Shown piece after piece: positions 1 to 7,853 of a DNA stretch of 45,615 nucleotides. Position numbers and translations under genes: made by a program. The notes under the pieces are model-generated. The model saw only the letters and a list, made by a program, of their open reading frames with translations. It was not told where the DNA came from and ran no database searches. This DNA is from Erythrobacteraceae bacterium. GTDB taxonomy: Bacteria; Pseudomonadota; Alphaproteobacteria; Sphingomonadales; Sphingomonadaceae. The stretch is from assembly GCA_002706445.1 (NCBI GenBank), contig PALE01000056.1:1-45615 (forward strand), written 5' to 3'. How positions within the stretch are numbered: the first letter of the stretch is position 1; every line of letters begins with the position of its first letter.

Positions 1-1664
1 ATGCCGATGAAGCGTTCGTACGAACCGAAGATCGCGCGGTGGAGCATTACCGGCCGGTGCTTGTCGCCGTCCTCCCCGACATAGCTCGCGTCGAGCCGTT
101 CGGGCAGCACGCGGTCCGACTGGATCGTGCCGACCTGCCAGGTGCGGCCGATCGCGTCGGTCAGGTGCCATTCGAGCTTGGGCGCATAAAAGGCGCCCTC
201 GCCTTCGAGCTCTTCCCAGCCGAATTCCTCGTTCATCATGCCCGCTTCGGCAACGGCGTCGCGCAGTTCCTGTTCGGCCTTGTCCCAGTCTGCATCCGAG
301 CCGAGGCGTTTTTCGGGGCGCAGCGCCAGCTTGATCGCAAAGGTGAAGCCGAAGTCCTTGTACACTTCTTCGGCCAGTTTGCAGAAAGCGCGCACTTCCT
401 CGACGACCTGCGCTTCGGTGCAGAAGATATGCGCATCGTCCTGCGTGAACTGGCGCACACGCATCAGGCCGTGGAGCGCGCCGTGCGGTTCGTTGCGGTG
501 GCAGCACCCCATTTCGCCCAGCCGGATCGGCAGATCGCGATAGGAGGTGATGCCCTGCTTGAACACGAGCACGTGCGCAGGGCAGTTCATGGGCTTGATC
601 GCCATCCAGTCTGCGTCTTTCGCAACACTGGGATGCGCGCCCGCCCCGCTATCGTCCACTTCGGGAACCATATCGGGGACGGCGAACATGTTCTCGGCAT
701 ACTTGCCCCAGTGACCTGACTGCTCCCACTGGCGGACATCCATCAGCTGCGGGGTCTTGATTTCGCGATAGCCGGCGCCGTCCATCTTGCGGCGCATATA
801 GGCTTCCAGCTCGCGCCAGATGCGATAGCCCTTGGGGTGCCAGAAAACCGAGCCGTGCGCTTCTTCCTGCAGATGGAACAGGTCCATCTCGCGGCCCAGC
901 TTGCGGTGGTCGCGCTTGGCGGCCTCTTCGAGCCGCATGAGATGCTGGTTGAGCTGCTTCTTGTTAAGCCAGCCGGTGCCGTAAATGCGCGTCAGCTGTG
1001 CGTTCTTCTGGTCGCCGCGCCAGTACGCCCCGGCAACGCGCATTAGCTTGAAGGCCTGCGGGTCGAGCTTGCCGGTCGAAGCGAGGTGCGGGCCGCGGCA
1101 CATGTCGAGCCAGTCGTCGCCCGACCAATAGACCGTCAGTTCCTCACCCTCGGGAAGCTCCTTGGCCCACTCGGCCTTGAACGCTTCACCTTCGGCTTCC
1201 CACTTGTCGATCAATTGCTGGCGCGACCAGACCTCGCGGCGGAGCGGTTTGTCGGCCTTGATGATTTCGCGCATCTTCTCTTCGATGGCGGGAAGATCAT
1301 CCATGCCGAACGGCTCGCGCGAGGCGGGTGCCATGACATCGTAATAAAAGCCGTCGTCGGTCGACGGACCGAAGGTGATCTGCGTGCCCGGCCACAGCGC
1401 CTGAACCGCCTCTGCCAGAACATGCGCAAAATCGTGCCGCGCCAGCTCCAGCGCTTCAGCCTCGTCGCGCGCGGTGATCAGCGCCAGTTCGGCATCGCCT
1501 TCGAAAGGCCGGTTGAGGTCACGCACTTCTCCGTCGACGCGCGCGGCGAGCGCGGCCTTGGCAAGGCCGGGTCCGATGGCCGCGGCAACGTCCGCCGGGC
1601 TCGATCCCGGTTCCATTTCGCGCACCGATCCGTCGGGCAGGCTGATCTTGAGCAATTCGGTCAT
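1..1664 (-). CDS. thrS: Threonyl-tRNA synthetase, C-terminus outside window
   Basis: Charges tRNA-Thr with threonine in the cytoplasm (class II aminoacyl-tRNA synthetase). About 554 codons are present and the frame runs off the window start. The usual length is near 660, so most of the C-terminal anticodon-binding domain is missing. The N-terminus ([13 protein letters not shown]) is a TGS domain. It is followed by the editing domain with the HxxxH pair in HDFAHVL near residue 77, and then the class II core with KPMNCPAHV (zinc-binding Cys) and [11 protein letters not shown]. The ATG at 1664 is the only start that leaves the TGS domain intact, but no good Shine-Dalgarno precedes it. Upstream lies a Thr-rich leader peptide and a hairpin, so expression is probably controlled by threonine or charged tRNA-Thr levels (inference). 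Confidence 0.97.
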   Translation of the reverse strand, partial: MTELLKISLPDGSVREMEPGSSPADVAAAIGPGLAKAALAARVDGEVRDLNRPFEGDAELALITARDEAEALELARHDFAHVLAEAVQALWPGTQITFGPSTDDGFYYDVMAPASREPFGMDDLPAIEEKMREIIKADKPLRREVWSRQQLIDKWEAEGEAFKAEWAKELPEGEELTVYWSGDDWLDMCRGPHLASTGKLDPQAFKLMRVAGAYWRGDQKNAQLTRIYGTGWLNKKQLNQHLMRLEEAAKRDHRKLGREMDLFHLQEEAHGSVFWHPKGYRIWRELEAYMRRKMDGAGYREIKTPQLMDVRQWEQSGHWGKYAENMFAVPDMVPEVDDSGAGAHPSVAKDADWMAIKPMNCPAHVLVFKQGITSYRDLPIRLGEMGCCHRNEPHGALHGLMRVRQFTQDDAHIFCTEAQVVEEVRAFCKLAEEVYKDFGFTFAIKLALRPEKRLGSDADWDKAEQELRDAVAEAGMMNEEFGWEELEGEGAFYAPKLEWHLTDAIGRTWQVGTIQSDRVLPERLDASYVGEDGDKHRPVMLHRAIFGSYERFIG

Positions 1665-1760
1665 CGTAACATCCGTTTTTCTTGGGCCGCGCCCTGCCAC
1701 AAGACAGCACGCACCGGAAGAGCGGTGTTCGGGCGATTGAACGATTTCGGGAGGACACCG

Positions 1761-1782
1761 CGCCACCCGAAACCGGGTGGCG
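1761..1782 (-). promoter_or_regulatory. Perfect 9-bp hairpin in the thrS leader RNA
   Basis: On the minus strand CGCCACCCG, a GTTT loop and CGGGTGGCG form a perfect 9-bp stem just after the leader-peptide stop. Competing pairings are visible. The 3' arm holds GGTGG, complementary to CCACC in the Thr-codon run. The next stretch, GCGGTGT, is complementary to ACACCGC at 1729-1723, which in turn can instead form a CACCG/CGGTG hairpin at about 1727-1712. Mutually exclusive stems between a Thr leader and thrS fit attenuation. No U-tract follows the 9-bp stem, so whether control is by termination or by access to the thrS start is open. Confidence 0.6.
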
Positions 1783-1796
1783 ATGCGTGCGAAGGC

Positions 1797-1868
1797 TTAA
1801 CCCAGCACCGACCGCCCCCGGAAATCCGAGGTTGTCGTGGTGGTAGTGGTGGTCAGCAGCTTTGCCAT
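1797..1868 (-). CDS. Threonine-rich leader peptide of thrS
   Basis: This 23-codon open frame starts with ATG at 1868 and ends with TAA at 1797. It reads MAKLL, then eight consecutive Thr codons (ACC ACC ACT ACC ACC ACG ACA ACC, positions 1853-1830), then SDFRGRSVLG. All four Thr-codon types except none are used in mixture apart from a bias to ACC, so the run is conserved at the residue level rather than being a simple repeat. Its position, 132 nt before thrS on the same strand, is that expected of an attenuator leader: ribosomes would stall here when charged tRNA-Thr is scarce. Thr leaders are classic for thrABC of enterobacteria; a role for thrS here is inferred. A promoter-like pair places transcription start at or next to its ATG, so it may be translated leaderless. 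Confidence 0.85.
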   Translation of the reverse strand: MAKLLTTTTTTTTSDFRGRSVLG

Positions 1869-1875
1869 GACAAGC

Positions 1876-1904
1876 CATATAGTCGCAGGGCGTTGCGATG
1901 TCAT
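1876..1904 (-). promoter_or_regulatory. Candidate promoter of the thrS leader
   Basis: Reading the minus strand, ATGACA (1904-1899) and TATATG (1881-1876) are separated by exactly 17 nt and match the -35 TTGACA and -10 TATAAT at five of six and four of six positions. The ATG of the Thr leader lies 7 nt after the -10, so the transcript would begin at, or within a base or two of, that ATG. This would make the leader peptide leaderless, as is known for trpL of Sinorhizobium meliloti. Confidence 0.5.
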
Positions 1905-1950
1905 TACCCTCGGCGAAACTGCTTTCTTTCGGAAAGCACCGCTCCATTTA

Positions 1951-1998
1951 GGAAAGTGTACTTGACATTAACGCGACTCAGTGACAAGTATGCTTTCC
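1951..1998 (+). promoter_or_regulatory. 48-bp dyad over the XRE cassette promoter
   Basis: Two 17-nt arms, 1951-1967 and 1982-1998, are inverted copies matching at 14 of 17 positions, with a 14-nt spacer. Each arm also holds its own small dyad, AAGTGTACTT (1954-1963) and AAGTATGCTT (1986-1995), starting 32 bp apart or three helical turns. A consensus -35 box TTGACA (1962-1967) overlaps the left site, and the likely -10 falls on the right site (AAGTAT, 18-nt spacing, weak). The arrangement suits repression by a dimeric helix-turn-helix protein, and the third gene of the cassette encodes one. Autoregulation is inferred. Confidence 0.6.
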
Positions 1999-2021
1999 AT
2001 AGTTGAAAGGGAGCTTGACCA

Positions 2022-2198
2022 ATGGACAATATCTTCAAAGGACTCGGATGGGCCGCCGCCATTCTTGTCGCAGCCTATGCAATGACCTTTATGGACATGA
2101 ACTCGGGCGCATCCTTCGGCGTCATCGCCGGACTTTCGGGAGCCGCACTGGCATCGCTGCGCACCGGCGGCGGTTGCGGACGGAGCTGCTTGCAGTGA
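2022..2198 (+). CDS. Small 58-aa glycine/alanine-rich hydrophobic protein
   Basis: The frame begins at ATG 2022, preceded by AAAGGGAG (2006-2013) as ribosome-binding site, and ends with TGA at 2196. The protein starts MDNIFKGLGWAAAILVAAYA, giving one membrane-spanning segment. A second hydrophobic stretch (SFGVIAGLSGAALASL) follows, and the C-terminus is Cys- and Gly-rich (GGGCGRSC). It is too short for many gene callers. The stop codon overlaps the GTG start of the next gene (GTGA), so the two are almost certainly translationally coupled. I do not recognise a family. Its place at the head of a three-gene cassette suggests a membrane partner of the next protein (inference). Confidence 0.75.
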   Translation: MDNIFKGLGWAAAILVAAYAMTFMDMNSGASFGVIAGLSGAALASLRTGGGCGRSCLQ

Positions 2199-2794
2199 GC
2201 GAGCGCACCTCGCCCGGCCTGAAGGCGTGCCTGATCGCGGCTGTCTCCTCGGTTCTGAGCGCACTCGCTCTATTGTTCCTGTGGAAGTCGGACGCGATCG
2301 GCACGACCATCGCCTATATCCTCGCGATCATTCCGATCGGGCTCATGACCTATGCTTTCGTCCAGACCCTTCGCGGCGCGGGCAAGAACAGCAAAGCCAG
2401 CCAGCGCTATCTCGTCCGCATGGCGATTGTCATGGCGTTCTACCTGATCACGCTCTTTATGGCTGAACACTTCATCGAAGATCGCGAAGTGACCGGCCCG
2501 CTCGCGGTGCTGCTCGCGCTGCTTCCGGGGCTTTCCTTTGCGGGCGTTATCTGGATATTCGGGGGGCTGATTGTCGAAGAGGACGATGAGTTCTACCGCA
2601 TGCTCTATGTGCGGCAGGGCCTGATTGCGACCGGTGTGTCGTTCACTCTCGCGGCGATCTGGGGTTTTCTCGAAACCTACAAGATCGTCGAACCCGTTGC
2701 TGCGTTCTGGTGGCCGACGATTTGGTGTCTGGGCATTGGTGTTGGAGCGGTGCTCAACAAGGTCAAATACGGCACTTACGGAGAGATCCGGTGA
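2195..2794 (+). CDS. Integral membrane protein of unknown function
   Basis: The protein has 199 residues and about six hydrophobic segments, for example ACLIAAVSSVLSALALLFLW, IAYILAIIPIGLMTYAFV, MAIVMAFYLITLFMA, AVLLALLPGLSFAGVIWI and a C-terminal pair. The GTG at 2195 is chosen because it overlaps the upstream stop as GTGA and because the frame upstream of it is the shadow of the 58-aa gene. The downstream XRE gene also starts by GTGA overlap, so all three are one coupled unit. Membrane protein plus small XRE regulator pairs are frequent in bacteria and usually of unknown function. An acidic loop IVEEDDEF may face the cytoplasm. No enzymatic motif is visible. Confidence 0.85.
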   Translation: MSERTSPGLKACLIAAVSSVLSALALLFLWKSDAIGTTIAYILAIIPIGLMTYAFVQTLRGAGKNSKASQRYLVRMAIVMAFYLITLFMAEHFIEDREVTGPLAVLLALLPGLSFAGVIWIFGGLIVEEDDEFYRMLYVRQGLIATGVSFTLAAIWGFLETYKIVEPVAAFWWPTIWCLGIGVGAVLNKVKYGTYGEIR

Positions 2795-2982
2795 ACAATC
2801 GCCTCAAAGTGCTGCGTGCCGAGCGCGACTGGTCGCAGCAGGACCTCGCCGAACGGCTTGGTGTGTCACGCCAGAGCGTCAATGCGATCGAGAAGGGCCG
2901 CTATGACCCTTCTCTCCCGCTTGCTTTCAAGATCGCCGATGTTTTCGAACTGGCGATCGAAGAAATCTTTAGCCGCGACTAG
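2791..2982 (+). CDS. Small XRE-family transcriptional regulator
   Basis: This 63-residue protein is little more than a helix-turn-helix domain of the Cro/C1 type. It reads VNNRLKVLRAERDWSQQDLA and then the recognition region VSRQSVNAIEKGRYDPSL, ending in AIEEIFSRD as in YozG-like regulators. GTG at 2791 overlaps the stop of the membrane protein gene. The promoter of the cassette carries a large inverted repeat suited to a dimer of this size, so it probably represses its own operon. The membrane partner may control its activity, but that is inference. Confidence 0.92.
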   Translation: MNNRLKVLRAERDWSQQDLAERLGVSRQSVNAIEKGRYDPSLPLAFKIADVFELAIEEIFSRD

Positions 2983-2998
2983 CGGCTGATGTCCCGAT

Positions 2999-3256
2999 TT
3001 ACACCGTCTCGGGCTGGGGCACACTCGCCACCGGGGCGGTGTCGGTCGCGGGTTCGGGCAATTCCTGCTCGCGCTTGTCGAGGTGACGCTTCACCAGATA
3101 GCCGCCCACGCCGACCGCGATCATGGTTGGAATGCTCATCCGGCGGATGACCACGGGAGCCGCTGCACCAAGCAGCGCGCCAGTGGTTCCGTTGACCCCT
3201 TGGGTTTTCTTCGCAATGTTGCCGCCAACGACGGCACCGATAATTTTACCAAACAT
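2999..3256 (-). CDS. Small glycine-zipper-like protein, unknown function
   Basis: The 85-residue protein begins MFGKIIGAVVGGNIAKKTQG. It has a Gly/Ala-rich hydrophobic first half (GTTGALLGAAAPVVI), a second hydrophobic segment (PTMIAVGVGGYLV), a basic stretch KRHLDKREQE and a Pro/Thr-rich acidic tail. This pattern resembles small membrane-associated glycine-zipper proteins. A GAGAC-like Shine-Dalgarno element (AGGAGACTGAG) sits directly before the ATG at 3256, which supports the start. It stands alone, convergent with the XRE gene. No specific role can be assigned. Confidence 0.8.
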   Translation of the reverse strand: MFGKIIGAVVGGNIAKKTQGVNGTTGALLGAAAPVVIRRMSIPTMIAVGVGGYLVKRHLDKREQELPEPATDTAPVASVPQPETV

Positions 3257-3358
3257 CTCAGTCTCCTATTCTGGAACCGAGATAGGAACGCCGGCGCGCT
3301 TTCGGGACGGGTGGGGCACTCGCCTCGTCGCGTTTACGCTGGGGTTCGTCGTGTCGCT

Positions 3359-5023
3359 TTACAGATCGAGCGAGTTGCTGCCTGCTTCAGTGGTGATCCG
3401 CTTGGTCCCTGCAAGGCGGGTCGAGCGCTGCCGGATCCCTGCAACGAAGCGGTATTCGGTGGTCGCACGCGAAGGTGTCAACTCGACTGTCATATAGCCG
3501 CGCTGCGACAAGTTGGACCATTTGAGCTGCGGGTTCGCCTCAAGCTCGGCAGCTTCGAAACGCTCGGTCGGGATCATCGGCAGCGAAGTTTCGATGCCTG
3601 GCGACGTCACGCCCTGCACGCCGAATTCGACGCCGACCTTCTCGCCGTCGAGATCGAGATCGAAAGCCCAGGCGTTGTGCGTATCGCCCGCCAGTACCAG
3701 CAGGTTCGCATCCGCTTCGAGCGCGGCCTTGAACAGTCGCTCGCGCGCAGCGGGATAGCCGTCCCATGCATCCATATTCGAAGGCAGCCCCGCCTGTGCG
3801 GCAAGCCCTGCGGCTACCACGCGCTCGCGCACATAGTCGGGCATCTCGCCGCTCAATCCGTCGAGCAGGCTGGTCGGCGTGAGCAGATTGCCGATCAGCA
3901 CCTGTTGCACCAGCACCTGCCAGCTTGCCCCGCGCGCTTTCGATGCAGCAAGACCTTCTGCAAGCCATTGCTCCTGCGCCGCGCCGAGTATCTGGCGCTC
4001 TGGATCGGCATAGTCGCCATCGCGGAATGCATCGAGCGCGGCGACCATGGCCTGCGGGTCGCGCTTTCCGGCAAGGATACTGCCGAAGCTGAACTGCTCC
4101 TCGCGGCCCTCCAGCCGCGTATCGAGGCGGAACAGCGTGGCGAGGTCGCCGACATCATAGGTCGAATAGGCATGCTCTGCGACCGGCATCCATTCGTAAA
4201 AGGCGCGCTTCGCCGCAGCCTTGCGGACCGACCATTCTCCTTCGGTGTCGCTCTGGTGATTCTGCGCGCCGTTCTCCCAGCTGTCATTGGCGCTTTCGTG
4301 GTCGTCCCAAACCGCGATCATCGGCAGCACCTGATGGATGCGCATGAGGTCGGGGTCCTTGCGATAAGTCGCATAGCGCAGGCGGTAATCGGCAAGCGCA
4401 ATGATCTCGGTGCCCGGGAGCACCGATCGTTCGGGATGGCGTTGATCGGTCGAGGGGTAAGTGTCGCCGCCATACTCGTAGAAATAGTCGCCCAGATGCA
4501 CTGCCAGATCGCAGTCATTGGCTTCGGCGGCGTGGCCGTAGGCGTTGAAATAACCGAAGCCGAAGTTCGAGCACGAAAACACCGCGAGCCGGAACTTCTG
4601 CGTCGGACCTTCGGGCAATGTGCGGGTGCGGCCGACGGGCGAGGTGCTGCCACCCGGCGACACGAAGCGGTAGAAATACCAGCTGTCGGGCTCCAACCCG
4701 CTCGCCACCGCCTTCGCGCAAAAATCCTTGTCGGGAGACGCAGTCACCTGACCCTCGGCAATAACCGAAGCGAAGTCCGCGCTTTTGCTCATCTGCCATT
4801 CGAGCAGCGTATCGCCATTGCCGACGTAGCGGGTCCACAACAGGACGCTCTTCGCCTGCGGCTCTCCGCTGGCGACAGAGTGGGTGAAGCCGGTGCCGAA
4901 ACTGACCGCGCCCGCAGGCGTTGCGGCAAGTGCGGCGGAGGCTCCGGCGAGCGCGAAGATACCGCGCCGCGAAATACCGGTGGTGGAACGGGCGGGCTGC
5001 GGTGCTGAGTCGGTCTTGATCAT
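3359..5023 (-). CDS. phoD: PhoD-type alkaline phosphatase / phosphodiesterase, Tat-exported
   Basis: A secreted metallophosphatase that releases phosphate from phosphodiesters or monoesters outside the cytoplasm. The N-terminus carries a Tat signal with SRRGIFALAGASAALAATPA, ending at a probable AGA cleavage site. Next come a PhoD N-terminal Ig-like domain (FTHSVASGEPQAKSVLLWTR) and the catalytic domain with metal-ligand motifs FSCSNF, HLGDYFYEYG, WDDHESANDSW and LAGDTHNAW. The ATG at 5023 gives a signal peptide of normal length; an in-frame ATG 60 nt earlier adds a non-signal extension and is rejected. The total of 554 residues is usual for the family. A TATAAG box lies about 10 nt before the start. 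PhoB control is likely by analogy, but I do not see a clear Pho box. Confidence 0.93.
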   Translation of the reverse strand: MIKTDSAPQPARSTTGISRRGIFALAGASAALAATPAGAVSFGTGFTHSVASGEPQAKSVLLWTRYVGNGDTLLEWQMSKSADFASVIAEGQVTASPDKDFCAKAVASGLEPDSWYFYRFVSPGGSTSPVGRTRTLPEGPTQKFRLAVFSCSNFGFGYFNAYGHAAEANDCDLAVHLGDYFYEYGGDTYPSTDQRHPERSVLPGTEIIALADYRLRYATYRKDPDLMRIHQVLPMIAVWDDHESANDSWENGAQNHQSDTEGEWSVRKAAAKRAFYEWMPVAEHAYSTYDVGDLATLFRLDTRLEGREEQFSFGSILAGKRDPQAMVAALDAFRDGDYADPERQILGAAQEQWLAEGLAASKARGASWQVLVQQVLIGNLLTPTSLLDGLSGEMPDYVRERVVAAGLAAQAGLPSNMDAWDGYPAARERLFKAALEADANLLVLAGDTHNAWAFDLDLDGEKVGVEFGVQGVTSPGIETSLPMIPTERFEAAELEANPQLKWSNLSQRGYMTVELTPSRATTEYRFVAGIRQRSTRLAGTKRITTEAGSNSLDL

Positions 5024-5104
5024 GGCGGTTCGCTTATAGCGCAACAATGGCGTTACGGTGACAGGACTTGCATTGATAGGCACCTAACAGGCACACAGCG
5101 CGCC

Positions 5105-5836
5105 ATGAGTGACGTTCAACATCACACGACGACTTCAGGCGAACGGATTGCCTATCGCTACACATCCGGAACAGGGCCGACGCTGGTCTTCCTGCCCGGC
5201 TATATGTCCGACATGGCTGGCGGAAAGGCCTCTGCGCTGTTTGCCGAAGCCGAAGCGCTGGGCCGCGCCTGCCTGCTGCTCGACTATTCGGGCTGCGGTG
5301 AGAGTTCGGGCGATTTTGCCGATGGCACGCTGTCGAAATGGCGCGAGGAAGTGCTTGCGCTGATCTGGGAGCATGTTCCGGGCGAAGTGCTGCTCGTCGG
5401 TTCTTCGATGGGCGGGTGGCTGATGCTGCTGGTGGGCGAGGCGCTGGGCGAGAAGCTCGTCGGCATGATCGGCATCGCCTCTGCGCCGGATTTTACAACA
5501 TGGGGCCGCTCGGAGGCGGACAAGGCCAAGCTGGCGGCAGGAGAGACGGTCTTCGACCCCAACCCCTATGGCCCCGAGCCCACGCCCATGCATCCCGGCT
5601 TTTTCGCTGACGGTCAGGCGAACCTGCAATTGTCACGCGATATTCCGATCACTTGCCGCGTCCACCTGCTTCACGGTCAGCGCGATGCCGACGTGCCGTG
5701 GCAAACCTCGCTCGCGCTCGCGGAGGCGCTGCGTTCGGACAGCATACAGGTTACCCTTCTAAAGGACGGTGATCATCGCCTCTCGCGCGATGAGGACATT
5801 GCGCTGCTGAAAAGCGCGGTGGCAGCCTTTTATTGA
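5105..5836 (+). CDS. Alpha/beta hydrolase, ABHD10-like (acyl-protein thioesterase family)
   Basis: The 243-residue protein has an alpha/beta-hydrolase fold: oxyanion region VFLPGYMSDMAGGKA, DYSGCGES loop, nucleophile elbow GSSMGGW (Ser near residue 100), an Asp in GQRDADVPW and a final His in KDGDHRLSR. The sequence resembles mitochondrial ABHD10, which removes S-acyl groups and acyl-glucuronides. The bacterial substrate is unknown. There is no signal peptide, so it is cytoplasmic. It reads divergently from phoD across an 81-nt gap and is followed 15 nt later by the TPR gene, probably in one transcript. Confidence 0.88.
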   Translation: MSDVQHHTTTSGERIAYRYTSGTGPTLVFLPGYMSDMAGGKASALFAEAEALGRACLLLDYSGCGESSGDFADGTLSKWREEVLALIWEHVPGEVLLVGSSMGGWLMLLVGEALGEKLVGMIGIASAPDFTTWGRSEADKAKLAAGETVFDPNPYGPEPTPMHPGFFADGQANLQLSRDIPITCRVHLLHGQRDADVPWQTSLALAEALRSDSIQVTLLKDGDHRLSRDEDIALLKSAVAAFY

Positions 5837-5851
5837 CGGAAGCCCGTTTTC

Positions 5852-6733
5852 ATGACCCCCCTATCCCTGATCTTCGCCCCTGCGCTTTTGATGTCGATGC
5901 AAGTCGGCATGAACCAGCCCACCATTCCGCTGACCGATGGCCATGCCGAACTGCGCGACCGTGGCCCGCAGCAAGGCGAAACCGCCGATCCCGAAGCGCC
6001 TGTCAGCGTGTGGCTCGAAGAATGCCTCGACCAGCTCGAAACCGACCCGTCGCGGGCGCACACCATGGCGCAAATCCGCCGCAACGAGACCAGCGGGCCG
6101 GAACGTGTGATTGCCAATCATTGCCTCGGGTTGGCGGCGACCGAGCTTGGCCTGTGGGAAGATGCGCGCACTGCATTCCTCGCATCTCGCGACGAGGTCG
6201 GAGCCAATGAGCCGGTTCTGCGCGCGCGAGCCGGAACCATGGCCGGAATCGCGGCCTTGGCAGGCGGTGACGGGGAAGGCGCTTTGGCGCTTCTCGACAC
6301 GGCGATTGCAGACGCCCAAGCGGGAAGTGCCGGTTCCATCGAAGCCTATGCGCAAGTTGAAAAGGCACGCGCATTGGTCATGTTCGACCGCGACGAGGAA
6401 GCTCTCCCGGCGCTCGAGCGCGCAGTCCTGCTTCAGGGCGAGAATGCCGAGAGCTGGCTGCTCAAGGCGACGCTGGAGCGGCGGCTCGAACGGCTCGCCG
6501 AGGCGCAGGCCAGCATTGTGCGTGCGGGCGAACTTGCACCGAGCGATCCCTTGATCGGCCTCGAAGCGGGCAGGATTGCCTTCCTGGACGCGCGCTATGA
6601 TGCGGCGCGGGCAAGCTGGCAGTCGGTCGCCGATCTTGTTCCCGACAGCGGCGAAGGTCAGATGGCCCGCGAATATATCAGCGATCTCGACTCAGCCCTG
6701 ATCGAGAGCGCCGCAGAACCGGAGCCGCAATGA
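5852..6733 (+). CDS. Exported TPR-repeat protein
   Basis: The 293-residue protein begins with a short signal-peptide-like stretch (MTPLSLIFAPALLMSMQVGM). It is followed by at least three to four tetratricopeptide-like helical pairs rich in Ala, Leu and Glu, such as YAQVEKARALVMFDRDEEAL, NAESWLLKATLERRLERLAEA and DPLIGLEAGRIAFLDARYDA. Such repeats bind partner proteins and have no catalytic role. Two Cys (EECLDQL, NHCLGLA) lie near the start of the repeats. The ATGA overlap with the next gene shows tight coupling. The function is unknown; an envelope scaffold is the simplest reading. Confidence 0.85.
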   Translation: MTPLSLIFAPALLMSMQVGMNQPTIPLTDGHAELRDRGPQQGETADPEAPVSVWLEECLDQLETDPSRAHTMAQIRRNETSGPERVIANHCLGLAATELGLWEDARTAFLASRDEVGANEPVLRARAGTMAGIAALAGGDGEGALALLDTAIADAQAGSAGSIEAYAQVEKARALVMFDRDEEALPALERAVLLQGENAESWLLKATLERRLERLAEAQASIVRAGELAPSDPLIGLEAGRIAFLDARYDAARASWQSVADLVPDSGEGQMAREYISDLDSALIESAAEPEPQ

Positions 6734-7722
6734 CAAGTTTTTCCGTCCTCGACCTTGTGCCCGTCCGCGAAGGCGGGACCATCGGTGAGGCTTTTGCCGC
6801 CGCCGCCTCGCTCGCCCGCAAGGCCGAGGCATTGGGCTGCAAGCGCTTCTGGGTGGCCGAACACCACGCGATGGAAGGCATTGCGGGCGGCGCAACTTCG
6901 GTGGTGCTCGCGCATATCGGCAATGCCACCAGCACGATCCGTATCGGTTCGGGCGGCATCATGCTGCCCAACCACACGCCCTTCCAGATCGCGGAGCAAT
7001 TCGGCACGCTCGACGCGCTGTTTCCGGGCCGCGTGGACCTCGGACTTGGCCGCGCTCCGGGTGCAGGGCCCGAACTCCAGCGCGCGCTGCGCAAGGATTT
7101 GCACGCGGCTTCGGAATATTTCCCGCAAGACGTGGTCGAATTGCGCGCCCTGCTGACCGGCGATGTCGATTTGCCGATCAAGGCAACGCCCGGCTTTGGT
7201 TCGCAGATCGAGATGTGGATGCTCGGATCGAGCCTGTTCGGAGCGCAGCTCGCTGCCAAGCTGGGCCTGCCCTACGCCTTTGCCGCGCATTTCGCGCCCG
7301 ACCATCTCGACACCGCGCTCGACGTCTATCGGCGCGGCTTCCAGCCATCCGAGGCTCTCGCGAAACCGCATGTCATGGTCGCCATGAATGCCTTTGCCGC
7401 CGACACCGAAGAGGCGGCGCGCACGCTCGCATCGAGCCAGCAGCAATCCTTTGTCGCGCTCAGGACCGGCAATCCGGGCAAGCTGCTACCCCCGATTGAG
7501 GGCTATACCGAGAGCTTGCCCTCACAGGCGCAAGCCATGCTCGCGCATGTCGGACAGGCGTCGGCGGTGGGGACCCCCGAAACGGTCGCCAGCCAGATCG
7601 AAGCCTTCATCGGCCGCACCGGGGCTGACGAGATCATGCTGTGCGGATCGACATTCGACCCCGAGGCCCGCGAACGCTCGCTGGAGCTGACGATCGAGGC
7701 CTGCGCCAAGATCGCCGATTAG
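6730..7722 (+). CDS. LLM-class flavin-dependent oxidoreductase (luciferase-like)
   Basis: A bacterial-luciferase-like FMN-dependent oxidoreductase of 330 residues. Typical motifs are FSVLDLVPVREGGT, GCKRFWVAEHHAMEGIAGGA, the ASPLVVLAHI-type strand VVLAHIGNATSTIRIGSGGI, and GRVDLGLGRAPG. Members of this MsnO8-like branch oxidise small substrates with reduced flavin from a separate reductase; the substrate cannot be told from sequence. Its start overlaps the TPR gene stop by ATGA. A plausible flavin reductase is not adjacent. Confidence 0.92.
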   Translation: MTSFSVLDLVPVREGGTIGEAFAAAASLARKAEALGCKRFWVAEHHAMEGIAGGATSVVLAHIGNATSTIRIGSGGIMLPNHTPFQIAEQFGTLDALFPGRVDLGLGRAPGAGPELQRALRKDLHAASEYFPQDVVELRALLTGDVDLPIKATPGFGSQIEMWMLGSSLFGAQLAAKLGLPYAFAAHFAPDHLDTALDVYRRGFQPSEALAKPHVMVAMNAFAADTEEAARTLASSQQQSFVALRTGNPGKLLPPIEGYTESLPSQAQAMLAHVGQASAVGTPETVASQIEAFIGRTGADEIMLCGSTFDPEARERSLELTIEACAKIAD

Positions 7723-7806
7723 GTGCTTTCTTGGGGTCAAAGCGGGTTGCGCCGACTCCCCCGAAGCCTGTATTGAGCCAAGCACAATATAAATAACCCG
7801 GCATAA

Positions 7807-7812
7807 TATAAT
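7807..7812 (+). promoter_or_regulatory. AT-rich promoter candidate for the glutamate dehydrogenase
   Basis: The 131-nt gap before the glutamate dehydrogenase is sharply AT-rich at 7780-7815 in an otherwise GC-rich context. It contains a perfect TATAAT (7807-7812). No good -35 sits 17 nt upstream, so an activator may be needed. The start codon follows 42 nt later, after a GGAGCAGGCAGGAGC-type purine stretch. Confidence 0.4.
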
Positions 7813-7853
7813 TACACGGATTTCGACCGGGAGCAGGCAGGAGCAGTCAGTCG

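Noticed and set aside
3083..5008. 641-codon open frame antisense to phoD
   Set aside because: PhoD shows Tat signal and metal motifs on the other strand; the antisense translation has none.
5024..5083. 20-codon N-terminal extension of phoD
   Set aside because: The residues do not form part of a Tat signal; the later ATG gives a normal signal peptide.
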